Shown piece after piece: positions 1 through 7,208 of a DNA stretch of 64,000 bases (positions are counted from its first letter, which is position 1; the number at the start of each line of letters is the position of its first letter). The stretch is from Candidatus Anammoximicrobium sp. (GTDB taxonomy: Bacteria; Planctomycetota; Planctomycetia; Pirellulales; Pirellulaceae), in contig JAAYYU010000337.1 of NCBI GenBank assembly GCA_012515235.1, positions 29,807 through 93,806 on the forward strand, written 5' to 3'. The position numbers and the translations under genes are program-made. The notes under the pieces were generated by a model. That model was not told where the DNA came from, made no database searches, and saw only the letters and a list, made by a program, of their open reading frames with translations.

Positions 1-2
1 AC

Positions 3-473
3 GGGCTCAGTTTCAAGCCCGTGTTGGAGGGCCAGCGGCAAACGGTCCGCGACGTAATGTACGGTGTGTACAGCGGCGGTTCCAAGCCCGGCATGCGGTC
101 CGTCAAGCGGGGCGACTGGAAACTCCTGCTGTACGACGCTTACGTCGGCCAATCGCGCCACGTGCAACTGTTTAACCTCGCCGACAACCCGGAGGAATTC
201 CTCATCGAGCATCAAGCTCCAAAGGTGACCGCGCTGACCGGCGTCACGCCCGCCCGGCACCAGGTCAATCTGGCGGGCGATCCGGCGTATGCGGGAAAGT
301 TGAAGGAGATGCAGGACCTGCTGCTGGCCGAGATGCGCCGCCAGGAGGATCCGTGGCGTCTGTGGAACCAGCCCGACGACGGACTGCCCCCGGTCCCGCC
401 TCCGGTGCCGCCCAAGAGCAAGGCCAAGAAGGCGAAACCGCAGGCTACGATCAACCTCAGCCCGAAAAGGTGA
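3..473 (+). CDS. Sulfatase, C-terminal fragment (5' end outside window)
   Basis: The reading frame is open at the left edge and ends at a TGA at 471-473, so only the last ~156 residues are present. The piece KRGDWKLLLYDAY followed by VQLFNLADNPEE is the usual C-terminal region of S1-family sulfatases, where the strand 'gdwKLi' leads into 'eLYnL..DP.E'. The extreme C-terminus is Pro- and Lys-rich (PPVPPPVPPKSKAKKAK), a common low-complexity tail in planctomycete sulfatases. The catalytic cysteine region lies upstream of the window. The stop is 5 bases before the start of the next sulfatase, so the two are almost certainly co-transcribed. Identity as a sulfatase is inferred from this C-terminal signature and the neighbour. 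Confidence 0.8.
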   Translation, partial: GLSFKPVLEGQRQTVRDVMYGVYSGGSKPGMRSVKRGDWKLLLYDAYVGQSRHVQLFNLADNPEEFLIEHQAPKVTALTGVTPARHQVNLAGDPAYAGKLKEMQDLLLAEMRRQEDPWRLWNQPDDGLPPVPPPVPPKSKAKKAKPQATINLSPKR

Positions 474-478
474 CCGTG

Positions 479-1861
479 ATGAAGGACTTCCTGTTTGCTG
501 CGGTGCTTCTGGCTGCCGGCAGCGGTTCGGCGGCTGCGGCCGACAGGCCGAACTTTCTGCTGATTTTCACCGACGACCACGGCTACGGCGACGTGTCGAC
601 GTACCACAAGTCGGACGTGCGCACGCCGAACATTGACCGCCTGGCCGCCGACGGGATGCTGTTCACCACGATGCGGGCCAACTGCACCGTCTGCTCGCCG
701 TCACGGGCTGCGCTGCTGACCGGGCGCTATCCGGACCGGGTCGGTGTGCCGGGCGTCATCCGCACGCACGCGGAGAACTCCTGGGGCTACCTCGCTCCCG
801 GCGTGCCGACGCTCGCCGATGAATTGAAGCGGGCCGGCTATCACACGGCGATCGTCGGCAAATGGCATTTGGGCCTCAAATCGCCCAACACGCCGAACGA
901 GCGGGGCTTCGATTTCTTTCACGGCTTCCTCGGCGATATGATGGACAGCTACACCACGCACCTGCGGCACGGGAACAACTACCTCCGTCGCAACGGAGAG
1001 ACGATCGAGGCACAGGGCCATGCCACCGACTTGTTCACCGCCTGGGCGGCGGAGTACCTGCGCGAACGCGCCCAGGACAAGCGTCAGCCGTTCTTCCTGT
1101 ACTTGGCCTACAACGCGCCGCATTTTCCGATCGAGCCGCCGCAGGAGTGGCTGGCGAAGGTCCGGGCGCGGGCGCCGCAGTTGGACGACAAGCGGACCAA
1201 GAACGTCGCCTTGGTCGAGCATCTGGACGATAGCATCGGCCGCGTGCTGGCCGCGCTGCGCGACGCGGGCCTGGAGCAGAACACGCTGGTCGCATTCAGC
1301 GCCGACAACGGCGGCTCGCTGCCCCATGCCCAGAACAACGATCCGTGGCGAGGCGGCAAACAAAGCCACCACGACGGCGGCCTGCGCGTGCCCTTCATGG
1401 TCCGCTGGCCAGGCCACATCCAGCCCGGCTCGCGCAGCGATTACGCCGGACTGAACTTCGACCTGTTCCCGACTTTCTTGGAACTGGCCGGCGTCAGGCC
1501 CGCCGCGGACCTCGACGCGGTCAGCCTCGTGCCGGTGCTGAAAGGCGGCACAATCACGGCCGATTCGCGTCTGCTGTACTTTGTGCGCCGCGAAGGCGGA
1601 CTGGCCTACGGCGGCAAGAGCTACGAGGCGATCATCCGCGGGGAGTGGAAGTTGCTGCAGAACGATCCCTACAGTCCGCTGGAACTGTACAATCTCAAAA
1701 ACGATCCGCAGGAGCAGGAAGACCTCGCGGCGAAGCAAAGAAAGGTCTTTGCTGAACTCGCCGCCGCCCTGCGGGCGCACATCCAGCGCGGCGGCGGGAC
1801 GCCCTGGCAAGACGCATCTTTGCGCGACGGGAGCAGACCGACGCAAGGAGGCGGCGGATGA
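479..1861 (+). CDS. Exported formylglycine-dependent sulfatase (S1 family)
   Basis: A 460-residue protein starting MKDFLFAAVLLAAGSGSAAAA, a clear Sec signal peptide, which is why I chose ATG 479 over the longer open frame. The metal-binding segment FTDDHGYGD (about residues 30-38) and the catalytic signature CSPSRAALLTGR, with Cys72 as the residue converted to formylglycine, are intact. KWHLG, FFLYLAYNAPH and SADNGG are further S1 sulfatase landmarks. It should hydrolyse sulfate esters, probably of polysaccharides, in the periplasm or outside the cell; the substrate cannot be told from sequence. It needs a formylglycine-generating enzyme encoded elsewhere. It follows the preceding sulfatase by 5 bases, indicating one operon. 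Confidence 0.93.
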   Translation: MKDFLFAAVLLAAGSGSAAAADRPNFLLIFTDDHGYGDVSTYHKSDVRTPNIDRLAADGMLFTTMRANCTVCSPSRAALLTGRYPDRVGVPGVIRTHAENSWGYLAPGVPTLADELKRAGYHTAIVGKWHLGLKSPNTPNERGFDFFHGFLGDMMDSYTTHLRHGNNYLRRNGETIEAQGHATDLFTAWAAEYLRERAQDKRQPFFLYLAYNAPHFPIEPPQEWLAKVRARAPQLDDKRTKNVALVEHLDDSIGRVLAALRDAGLEQNTLVAFSADNGGSLPHAQNNDPWRGGKQSHHDGGLRVPFMVRWPGHIQPGSRSDYAGLNFDLFPTFLELAGVRPAADLDAVSLVPVLKGGTITADSRLLYFVRREGGLAYGGKSYEAIIRGEWKLLQNDPYSPLELYNLKNDPQEQEDLAAKQRKVFAELAAALRAHIQRGGGTPWQDASLRDGSRPTQGGGG

Positions 1862-2020
1862 CGCTCGGAGCTAGTCAAGGGCGGTTCCAAATCCAAGAGG
1901 AACCCTGAACGGCCAGAAAACGGCAAATCTTACCGGTCAGCGTCAATCGATGGTGCTCGCCGAGAACCCGATGACAGCACCATTCCGGACTGCGTCCTGT
2001 TCTTTGCCGGCGGAGCACGC

Positions 2021-2026
2021 TATAAT
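2021..2026 (+). promoter_or_regulatory. Candidate -10 box for carA leader
   Basis: A perfect TATAAT lies 256 bases before carA in the gap after the sulfatases. The matching -35 region (about 1998-2003, tgttct) is weak, so the call rests on the -10. If used, carA mRNA would have a leader of roughly 250 nucleotides that includes the hairpin at 2072-2103. Confidence 0.4.
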
Positions 2027-2062
2027 CCGCCGACGAGGATAGGGAGGCGGCGACGTTGGCGC

Positions 2063-2103
2063 AAAAAAAATGAGGACTCTTGCTCGCCGCTGCAAGAGTC
2101 CTC
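2063..2103 (-). terminator. Intrinsic terminator reading on the minus strand
   Basis: A perfect 12-bp stem (gaggactcttgc 2072-2083 / gcaagagtcctc 2092-2103) with an 8-base loop is bordered on its left by eight A (2063-2070). Read on the minus strand this is a strong GC-containing hairpin followed by eight U, the classic Rho-independent terminator. No minus-strand protein gene precedes it, which suggests either a small RNA or an antisense transcript. On the plus strand the same hairpin has no U tract. Confidence 0.6.
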
Positions 2104-2260
2104 GATGGTTGGCTGACCGGACCTGATGTGTATCAGTGTCCGGAGACCCACAGCCGTGTATGGGTATCGGGCGGCACCGCCCAGAGACTTGAGACCAGCC
2201 TGACCGGCGTCGCGAAATCACTGTTCCCCGGACACATTCCATTCGCGTCTTAACACCCGT
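2063..2260 (-). ncRNA. Candidate structured small RNA upstream of carA
   Basis: The ~180 bases before the minus-strand terminator hold no protein gene but contain pairing elements: an 8-bp long-range pair (ccggacac 2228-2235 with gtgtccgg 2136-2143), a gggcg/cgccc hairpin near 2170-2185, and an accca/tgggt hairpin near 2145-2165. Together with the terminator this looks like a compact structured RNA. I could not match it to SRP RNA, 6S, tmRNA or RNase P. The same pairings could instead act in the carA leader on the plus strand. No convincing minus-strand promoter was found. Confidence 0.3.
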
Positions 2261-2281
2261 GACGGATTTAACCGGACAATC

Positions 2282-3406
2282 ATGACCCAAACCGCCAAAT
2301 TAGCTCTGGAAGACGGAACCGTATTCGTCGGGCAAGCGTTCGGCGCTTGCGGCGAAATGGATGGTGAGGTGGTGTTCAACACCTCGATGACCGGGTATCA
2401 GGAGATTCTGACTGACCCCAGCTACCGCGGCCAGATCGTTACGATGACGTACCCGGAAATTGGGAACTACGGCGTCAACGAGGCGGACGTCGAGAGCCAC
2501 AAGCCGCATCTGGCCGGTTTCATCGTACGGGAAAGCAGTCGGATCGCGAGCAACTTTCGCGCTCAGGGCGAGTTGAACGACTATCTCGAAAGACACGGCG
2601 TCGTCGGCTTGGCCGGCATCGATACGCGTTCGCTGGTACGACGCATCCGCACGTTCGGCGCGATGAAGGGGGTTCTGTCCACGACGGATCTGGACGCCGA
2701 CAGTCTCGTGGCCAAGGCGAAAGCGAGCCCGGGGTTGGTGGGGCGGGACCTGGTCCGGGAAGTAGTGCCCGCGGAAGCCAGGGTTTGGGACGAACCGCTG
2801 AGCGACTGGGCGCGGCTGCAACCCCAAGATCACGGCGAGCGTACCGGCTGCAACGAAAAGCACGTCGTCGCGCTGGATTACGGGATGAAGTGGAACATCG
2901 CTCGGCATCTCCGCGACTTGGGCTGCCGCGTGACTATTCTGCCGGGCACCGCGACGGCTCAGGACGTGTTGGCGCGGGCTCCCGACGGCGTATTTCTATC
3001 CAACGGTCCCGGCGATCCGGAACCGTTGCAGTATGCCATCGAAACAATCCGGGGACTGCTGGGCAAGAAGCCGATCTTCGGGATCTGCCTGGGCCATCAG
3101 CTGTTCGGACTGGCCTGCGGCGTGAAGACGTTCAAGCTCAAGTTCGGTCACCGCGGAGCCAACCAACCGGTGCTGAATGTCTTGTCGGGCAACGTGGAAA
3201 TCACCGCTCAGAATCACGGATTTGCCGTGCAGGAAGAGTCCCTTCCTGCCGACCTGGAAATCACGCACCGCAACTTGAACGACAATACCGTGGCCGGGAT
3301 GCGGCACCGGCGTCTGCCGGCGTTCAGCGTCCAGTACCACCCCGAGGCGTCTGCTGGGCCGCACGACAGCCGGTATCTGTTCGAGCAGTTCCGGGCGATG
3401 CTCTGA
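2282..3406 (+). CDS. carA: Carbamoyl-phosphate synthase small (glutaminase) subunit
   Basis: 374 residues, the normal length for CarA. The N-terminal half (ALEDGTVFVGQAFG, TSMTGYQEILTDPSY) is the CPSase small-chain domain and the C-terminal half is a class I glutamine amidotransferase with nucleophile Cys269 in FGICLGHQ and His353/Glu355 in QYHPEAS. It releases ammonia from glutamine for the large subunit CarB, feeding arginine and pyrimidine synthesis in the cytoplasm. carB is not adjacent in this window. The gene has a ~420-base upstream gap with a -10 box and hairpins, so leader-based control is possible. It runs convergent to the next minus-strand gene, 11 bases apart. Confidence 0.97.
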   Translation: MTQTAKLALEDGTVFVGQAFGACGEMDGEVVFNTSMTGYQEILTDPSYRGQIVTMTYPEIGNYGVNEADVESHKPHLAGFIVRESSRIASNFRAQGELNDYLERHGVVGLAGIDTRSLVRRIRTFGAMKGVLSTTDLDADSLVAKAKASPGLVGRDLVREVVPAEARVWDEPLSDWARLQPQDHGERTGCNEKHVVALDYGMKWNIARHLRDLGCRVTILPGTATAQDVLARAPDGVFLSNGPGDPEPLQYAIETIRGLLGKKPIFGICLGHQLFGLACGVKTFKLKFGHRGANQPVLNVLSGNVEITAQNHGFAVQEESLPADLEITHRNLNDNTVAGMRHRRLPAFSVQYHPEASAGPHDSRYLFEQFRAML

Positions 3407-3417
3407 CGGCCCTCCCG

Positions 3418-3894
3418 TTACGGCTGGGGCTTGTCCTGATTGAGGAACTCGCTCACGGTCCTGGGCCTGGCAGGCTTTTCTTCTTCGCCGGAAAACCAGC
3501 TGGAAAAGAACGACTTCTTCTCTTCTTCCTTCTTTTTGACGCCGAATCGGCTCCGGACACTGTCGTAGCCCTGCGGTTTGTCGGTGGCCTTGTCGTTGTC
3601 CCAGAACGTGAGGGTATCCGTGGTTTTCTCGAACATCGACTTCGTTTCCCGAGAGAACTTTTCCCAGGCCGATGGCTCCGTGGTCCGCTTCTTCTTTGTC
3701 TCCCCCGAGGTCGGCCACAGCGAAGGCAGCTTAAATCCGCTCGGCGATTTCGACGAACTCGCCGCCGGCTTCGAGGCCACCGTCTTGGCGAACGGATTCC
3801 AGTTGAATCCCGACTTGGTTTCGCCCCAGGCATGAACCGAAGTCAGGGCATACGCCAAACACGCGACAACGAGGGTCCAACGAGTCTGGTTCAC
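3418..3894 (-). CDS. Secreted Lys/Ser-rich protein of unknown function
   Basis: 158 residues from a GTG start with an aaggag ribosome site 8 bases upstream. This start gives a good signal peptide (VNQTRWTLVVACLAYALTSVHA), whereas the longer frame does not. The mature part is hydrophilic, with repeated Trp-Phe-containing patches (FNWNPF, LPSLWP, FSSWFSG) in a Lys/Ser/Glu-rich background and no Cys pair or recognisable enzyme motif. The composition resembles small cell-envelope or matrix proteins that planctomycetes encode in numbers. I do not recognise a family. It converges on carA. Confidence 0.7.
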   Translation of the reverse strand: MNQTRWTLVVACLAYALTSVHAWGETKSGFNWNPFAKTVASKPAASSSKSPSGFKLPSLWPTSGETKKKRTTEPSAWEKFSRETKSMFEKTTDTLTFWDNDKATDKPQGYDSVRSRFGVKKKEEEKKSFFSSWFSGEEEKPARPRTVSEFLNQDKPQP

Positions 3895-4597
3895 GCTAGC
3901 AGCTCCTTGACTTAAGACCAGATTGCAGCGCACTTGATCGGACAGGCCGAAGACTAAAGCCCCCGGCGAAAGGGCGGGGAGTGTCGCAGATCGCGGCGAG
4001 AACGTCCAGATCACTTCTCTCGTCCCCCGTCACGCAGAGACCACTGCTGCCAAGTGCTCACGCAAAGCGACGGAGGGCAGAATGCCGGTTTGGCGATGGG
4101 ACGAGGTTAGACGTGGGAGGCGGGCTCGCCAGAATCGCGAGTTTTCTTGTCTTGGGGGAAGATTTCTTCCGACTGAGGCCCGTCTGGGCAGGGCAGCGTG
4201 TACGACTTTGCGACCCTTCCCGTGAGACCGTGTGGCAAGAAACGACCAGAGCGAGCGTCTGAAACCCGGAAGGCCAGGAATCGTCAACTCGCTCTGGACG
4301 CTCTGCGGACCCGTGGTTTTCAGCGAAAAAGTGCCTCTCTTCTCCGTTACGGCCCAAGTAGGTCACTGCCTCAGAATTGTAAGCCTATGCTATGTAGACA
4401 TTTACAACTTCGGTTCCGAAAGGGGCGGCTGACCATCACAAGCAAACGTTGCCTCTTGCTCCGTGCCGGCCCCAGCACCTTTCAAGCCCTCAGAGGCGAG
4501 TGACCGACCAACCTATGTGCAATCGTCGTGCCGTCTGTTACGATGATGCATCCTGAACTTCGTCAGATTGGGTTAGCTTGGCAAAAGAAGGAAAAAT
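3895..4597 (+). other. Gene-free stretch of about 700 bases
   Basis: No frame here has a credible start, codon pattern or family signature on either strand; the open frames are short and overlap each other in composition-driven ways. A short inverted pair ccagagcg/cgctctgg around 4250-4300 is the only structure seen. The right end leads into the promoter at 4598. Confidence 0.5.
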
Positions 4598-4627
4598 TTG
4601 CTCCTAAACCGCACTGCTAGGTATACT
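4598..4627 (+). promoter_or_regulatory. Sigma70-type promoter of the 4753 gene
   Basis: TTGCTC (4598-4603), an 18-base spacer and TATACT (4622-4627) lie in a locally AT-richer patch. Transcription would start near 4634, about 120 bases before the signal-peptide start at 4753. Confidence 0.55.
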
Positions 4628-4752
4628 TAAGAGTTGGATTCCGAAAGCGGGTTGGCATCGGAGCGCCGATGCGCATGCCACCCGCTCAGTTCGCCCGACA
4701 ACTAGGACAGGGTTCCCTGCCTGTCGCTTCAGGGAGGCACACGTCGCTTGCC

Positions 4753-5706
4753 ATGTTCCACCACCGAACGTTCTTACTCGTCGTTTTCGCAGTCGGGGTC
4801 CTGACTGGACAGCAAACGGACGTCCGAGCACAGACCATAAGGAAGTTGGCGAGCGGCATCTTGACCGTCATCCCGCCGGAACCGCACGAGCACGAGACTT
4901 TCCAGGGGCCTCTGCCGCTGTCGAACGTCTCAAAGCTCGATTGGACTCCGCATTTTACGCCCAAGACGGAAACGCTTCGGCAGAAGTCCGCTCAGGTCGT
5001 CCTTCGGCACAACATCTGGAACTTGGAGTTGGCCTTCAAGCCGTTGCGGATGGTCTATGTGGACATCCCTCAGCCCACAGGAAAGATGCAGCGGAAGCTG
5101 ATTTGGTACATGGTTTATCGTGTGCGGAACCTGGGCGGCCACCTGACGCCCGCACGAGCCGAGGACAAGACCTACAAGCCGGAACCCGTGGACGAAGTGC
5201 TGAATTTCGGTGGTGCCGAACCGGCCAATTCGGTCCGCTTTTTTCCGCATTTTGTGTTGGAAAGCACAGAAGTCGGCAAGGCATATTTGGATCGAATTAT
5301 CCCGGCTGCAGTTCCGGTGATTCAGTTGCGAGAGATGCGTGGCGCGAGGCTCTTGAATTCGGTGGAAATCACCCAAGTATCGATCCCCGTCGTGGCCCGT
5401 GAAGATGGGCCCGGCGTGTGGGGCGTGGTGACCTGGGAAGACGTGGATCCGGGGATCGACTTCTTCTCGATCTTCGTTCAGGGTCTGACGAACGCCTTCC
5501 GCCTGGAACCGGCGACGACGGGAGGCGTGACGCAGCGGCTGAAGACGCTGCAATTGAACTTCTGGCGCCCGGGCGACACAGAGGATGAGCATGAGGGCGA
5601 AATCAAGTACGGCGTGCCTGCCGTGACCGATCCTGCGGAACAAGCTGCGATTTGTACCCGCTACAACATTCCGCGACGGGTTGATTATCTTTGGATTTAC
5701 CGTTAG
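4753..5706 (+). CDS. Secreted protein of unknown function upstream of rpmA
   Basis: From ATG 4753 the protein has 317 residues and begins MFHHRTFLLVVFAVGVLTG, a signal peptide; the in-frame ATG at 4669 would place 28 polar residues before it, so the later start is preferred. The mature part has an alternating beta-strand pattern with conserved-looking motifs (MVYVDIP, WYMVYRVRNLGG, RFFPHFVLES, GVVTWEDVDPGIDFF), suggesting an all-beta or Ig-like exported domain. There are no catalytic signatures I can name. It ends 56 bases before rpmA and may be co-transcribed with it from the promoter at 4598. Function unknown. Confidence 0.8.
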   Translation: MFHHRTFLLVVFAVGVLTGQQTDVRAQTIRKLASGILTVIPPEPHEHETFQGPLPLSNVSKLDWTPHFTPKTETLRQKSAQVVLRHNIWNLELAFKPLRMVYVDIPQPTGKMQRKLIWYMVYRVRNLGGHLTPARAEDKTYKPEPVDEVLNFGGAEPANSVRFFPHFVLESTEVGKAYLDRIIPAAVPVIQLREMRGARLLNSVEITQVSIPVVAREDGPGVWGVVTWEDVDPGIDFFSIFVQGLTNAFRLEPATTGGVTQRLKTLQLNFWRPGDTEDEHEGEIKYGVPAVTDPAEQAAICTRYNIPRRVDYLWIYR

Positions 5707-5762
5707 AACTACGGCTTCCTGAAGCAACGAGAGTTCGATGGTTCTAGCTAAGTGGGTGCGCA

Positions 5763-6011
5763 ATGGCTCATAAAAAAGGTCAAGGTTCAACTCGAAACGG
5801 CCGCGATTCCAACGCCCAACGGCGCGGGGTAAAGCGTTTTGGTGGCCAGACAGTAAGGTCCGGCAATATCCTGGTCCGTCAAGTCGGCACACGGTTTCGT
5901 GCTGGGCGCGGGGTCGGCATGGGGAATGACTACACCCTGTTTGCCCTGGTGGACGGCGTCGTCCAGTTCGATTGCGAGGGGCGGCGAGTGAACGTCGTGC
6001 CCAGCAACTGA
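5763..6011 (+). CDS. rpmA: Ribosomal protein bL27
   Basis: 82 residues beginning MAHKKGQGSTRNGRDSNAQR, the unmistakable bL27 N-terminus that reaches the peptidyl-transferase centre, followed by the GxxVRQxGTxFxxGxxVGxGxDxTLFA core. Length is normal. The protein starts directly with the mature-type N-terminus (no Firmicutes-type cleavable extension). In most bacteria rplU (bL21) precedes rpmA; here a secreted unknown does, so rplU lies elsewhere. A terminator follows at once, separating it from obgE. Confidence 0.98.
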   Translation: MAHKKGQGSTRNGRDSNAQRRGVKRFGGQTVRSGNILVRQVGTRFRAGRGVGMGNDYTLFALVDGVVQFDCEGRRVNVVPSN

Positions 6012-6048
6012 GCCTGCCGTCGGTTCGCGGTGGAAAGAGCGTTTTCGA

Positions 6049-6076
6049 GGACGCCCGGTTGGGCGTCCTTTTTTTT
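6049..6076 (+). terminator. Rho-independent terminator after rpmA
   Basis: Perfect 8-bp stem ggacgccc (6049-6056) / gggcgtcc (6061-6068), loop ggtt, then eight T (6069-6076). It sits 37 bases after the rpmA stop and 24 bases before the obgE start, so read-through into obgE should be limited or regulated. Confidence 0.9.
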
Positions 6077-6100
6077 CCAGGACCGGACTGCGAGTTCTCC

Positions 6101-7138
6101 ATGTTCGTCGACCGCGTCGAGATTGAGGTTCAGGCGGGTGACGGCGGCTCAGGCTGCATGAGTTTTCGTCGCGAGAAGTACGTTCCGCATGGGGGGCCCG
6201 ATGGCGGCGACGGGGGCGATGGGGGCAGCGTCGTGGTGATCGCTCGCGAAGGTGTGGACAGCCTCACCAAGCTGGCGCATCGCAGATCGTGGAGGGCCGA
6301 ACGGGGCGGCCGCGGCGAGGGGGCAAACCGGCACGGCCGCAGCGGTCAGGATTTGACGATCCTCGTTCCGCCCGGAACCATCGTGATCGATGCGGAAAAC
6401 CAGTTCGTGCTCAAAGACTTGACCCGAAACGAGGAACGCTTTGTGGCCGCGCGCGGCGGCAAGGGAGGCTGGGGCAACGCGCATTTCAAGTCGTCCACCA
6501 ATCAGGCGCCGCGCGAATTCACGGAAGGCGAAAAGGGCGAGCGGCGCCGGCTGATCTTCGAGCTGAAAGTGATTGCCGACGTGGGCCTGCTGGGCAAGCC
6601 GAACGCGGGCAAGAGCACGCTGCTCAGTCGGTTGTCGAAAGCTCGGCCAGCCATCGCCGCTTATCCGTTCACCACCAAGCATCCGAACTTGGGACGCGTC
6701 CAAATCGATCTCGACCGATCGTTTGTCATGGCCGACATTCCGGGCCTGATCGAGGGCGCCCACACGGGCGTCGGCCTGGGCCTGGAGTTTCTGCGGCACG
6801 TGGAACGAGCCGGGATTCTGGTCCACCTGATCGAACCCTGTCCGTCGGACGGCACCGACGCGCTCGACAATTATCGAACGATCCGCAACGAGTTGCGACA
6901 GTACAACGAACGGCTATGCACACGTCCCGAGCTCGTCGTGGTCACCAAGTGCGAATTGCCTGGAGCGGCCGAAGTCCGCCAGCGCTTGGTCGAGGAACTT
7001 CAGCGAGAAGTCCTCCTGATCTCAGCCGTGACCGGCCAAGGACTGAACCAGTTGACGGCGGCAATCGTCCGTCGCATGGCGGGCGGCGAGGAGGAGAACG
7101 ATACAGCCCCGGCGTTGGCGCACCCGCCGGGCTCTTGA
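6101..7138 (+). CDS. obgE: Obg-family GTPase
   Basis: 345 residues. The N-terminal glycine-rich Obg fold is plain (VQAGDGGSGCMSFRREKYVPHGGPDGGDGG), followed by a G domain with G1 GKPNAGKST (165-173), G3 DIPGLIEGAHTGVGLG and a G4-type TKCE in place of NKxD. No C-terminal OCT domain is present, so it is the short form. Obg GTPases take part in late 50S ribosome assembly and stress signalling in the cytoplasm. ATG 6101 matches the normal Obg start (MFVDRVEIEVQAGDGG); the open frame reaches further upstream through the terminator and is not used. The TKCE motif (Thr for Asn) also occurs in other Obg proteins. Confidence 0.96.
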   Translation: MFVDRVEIEVQAGDGGSGCMSFRREKYVPHGGPDGGDGGDGGSVVVIAREGVDSLTKLAHRRSWRAERGGRGEGANRHGRSGQDLTILVPPGTIVIDAENQFVLKDLTRNEERFVAARGGKGGWGNAHFKSSTNQAPREFTEGEKGERRRLIFELKVIADVGLLGKPNAGKSTLLSRLSKARPAIAAYPFTTKHPNLGRVQIDLDRSFVMADIPGLIEGAHTGVGLGLEFLRHVERAGILVHLIEPCPSDGTDALDNYRTIRNELRQYNERLCTRPELVVVTKCELPGAAEVRQRLVEELQREVLLISAVTGQGLNQLTAAIVRRMAGGEEENDTAPALAHPPGS

Positions 7139-7208
7139 ATCCGGCCTTTGCCGTCGCGTTTTGCCGCCAGGATTGCGGCCGGCGCGGCGATCCGGGCGGC
7201 GACGCACG

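Noticed and set aside
353..478. N-terminal extension of the second sulfatase frame
   Set aside because: It overlaps the end of the preceding sulfatase in another frame and precedes a clean signal peptide at 479; it is read-through of an open frame.
701..1846. Long minus-strand ORF opposite the sulfatase
   Set aside because: Composition-driven antisense frame in high-GC DNA; Arg/Ala/Gln-rich with no family signature.
2063..2260. SRP RNA identity for the carA-upstream structure
   Set aside because: A tcaggtccgg string on the minus strand recalls the SRP loop, but the GGAAGGAAGCAGCC apical motif is missing and lengths do not fit.
4030..4503. Several short ORFs in the 3895-4597 gap
   Set aside because: No ribosome sites, no shared codon bias with neighbours, overlapping on both strands.
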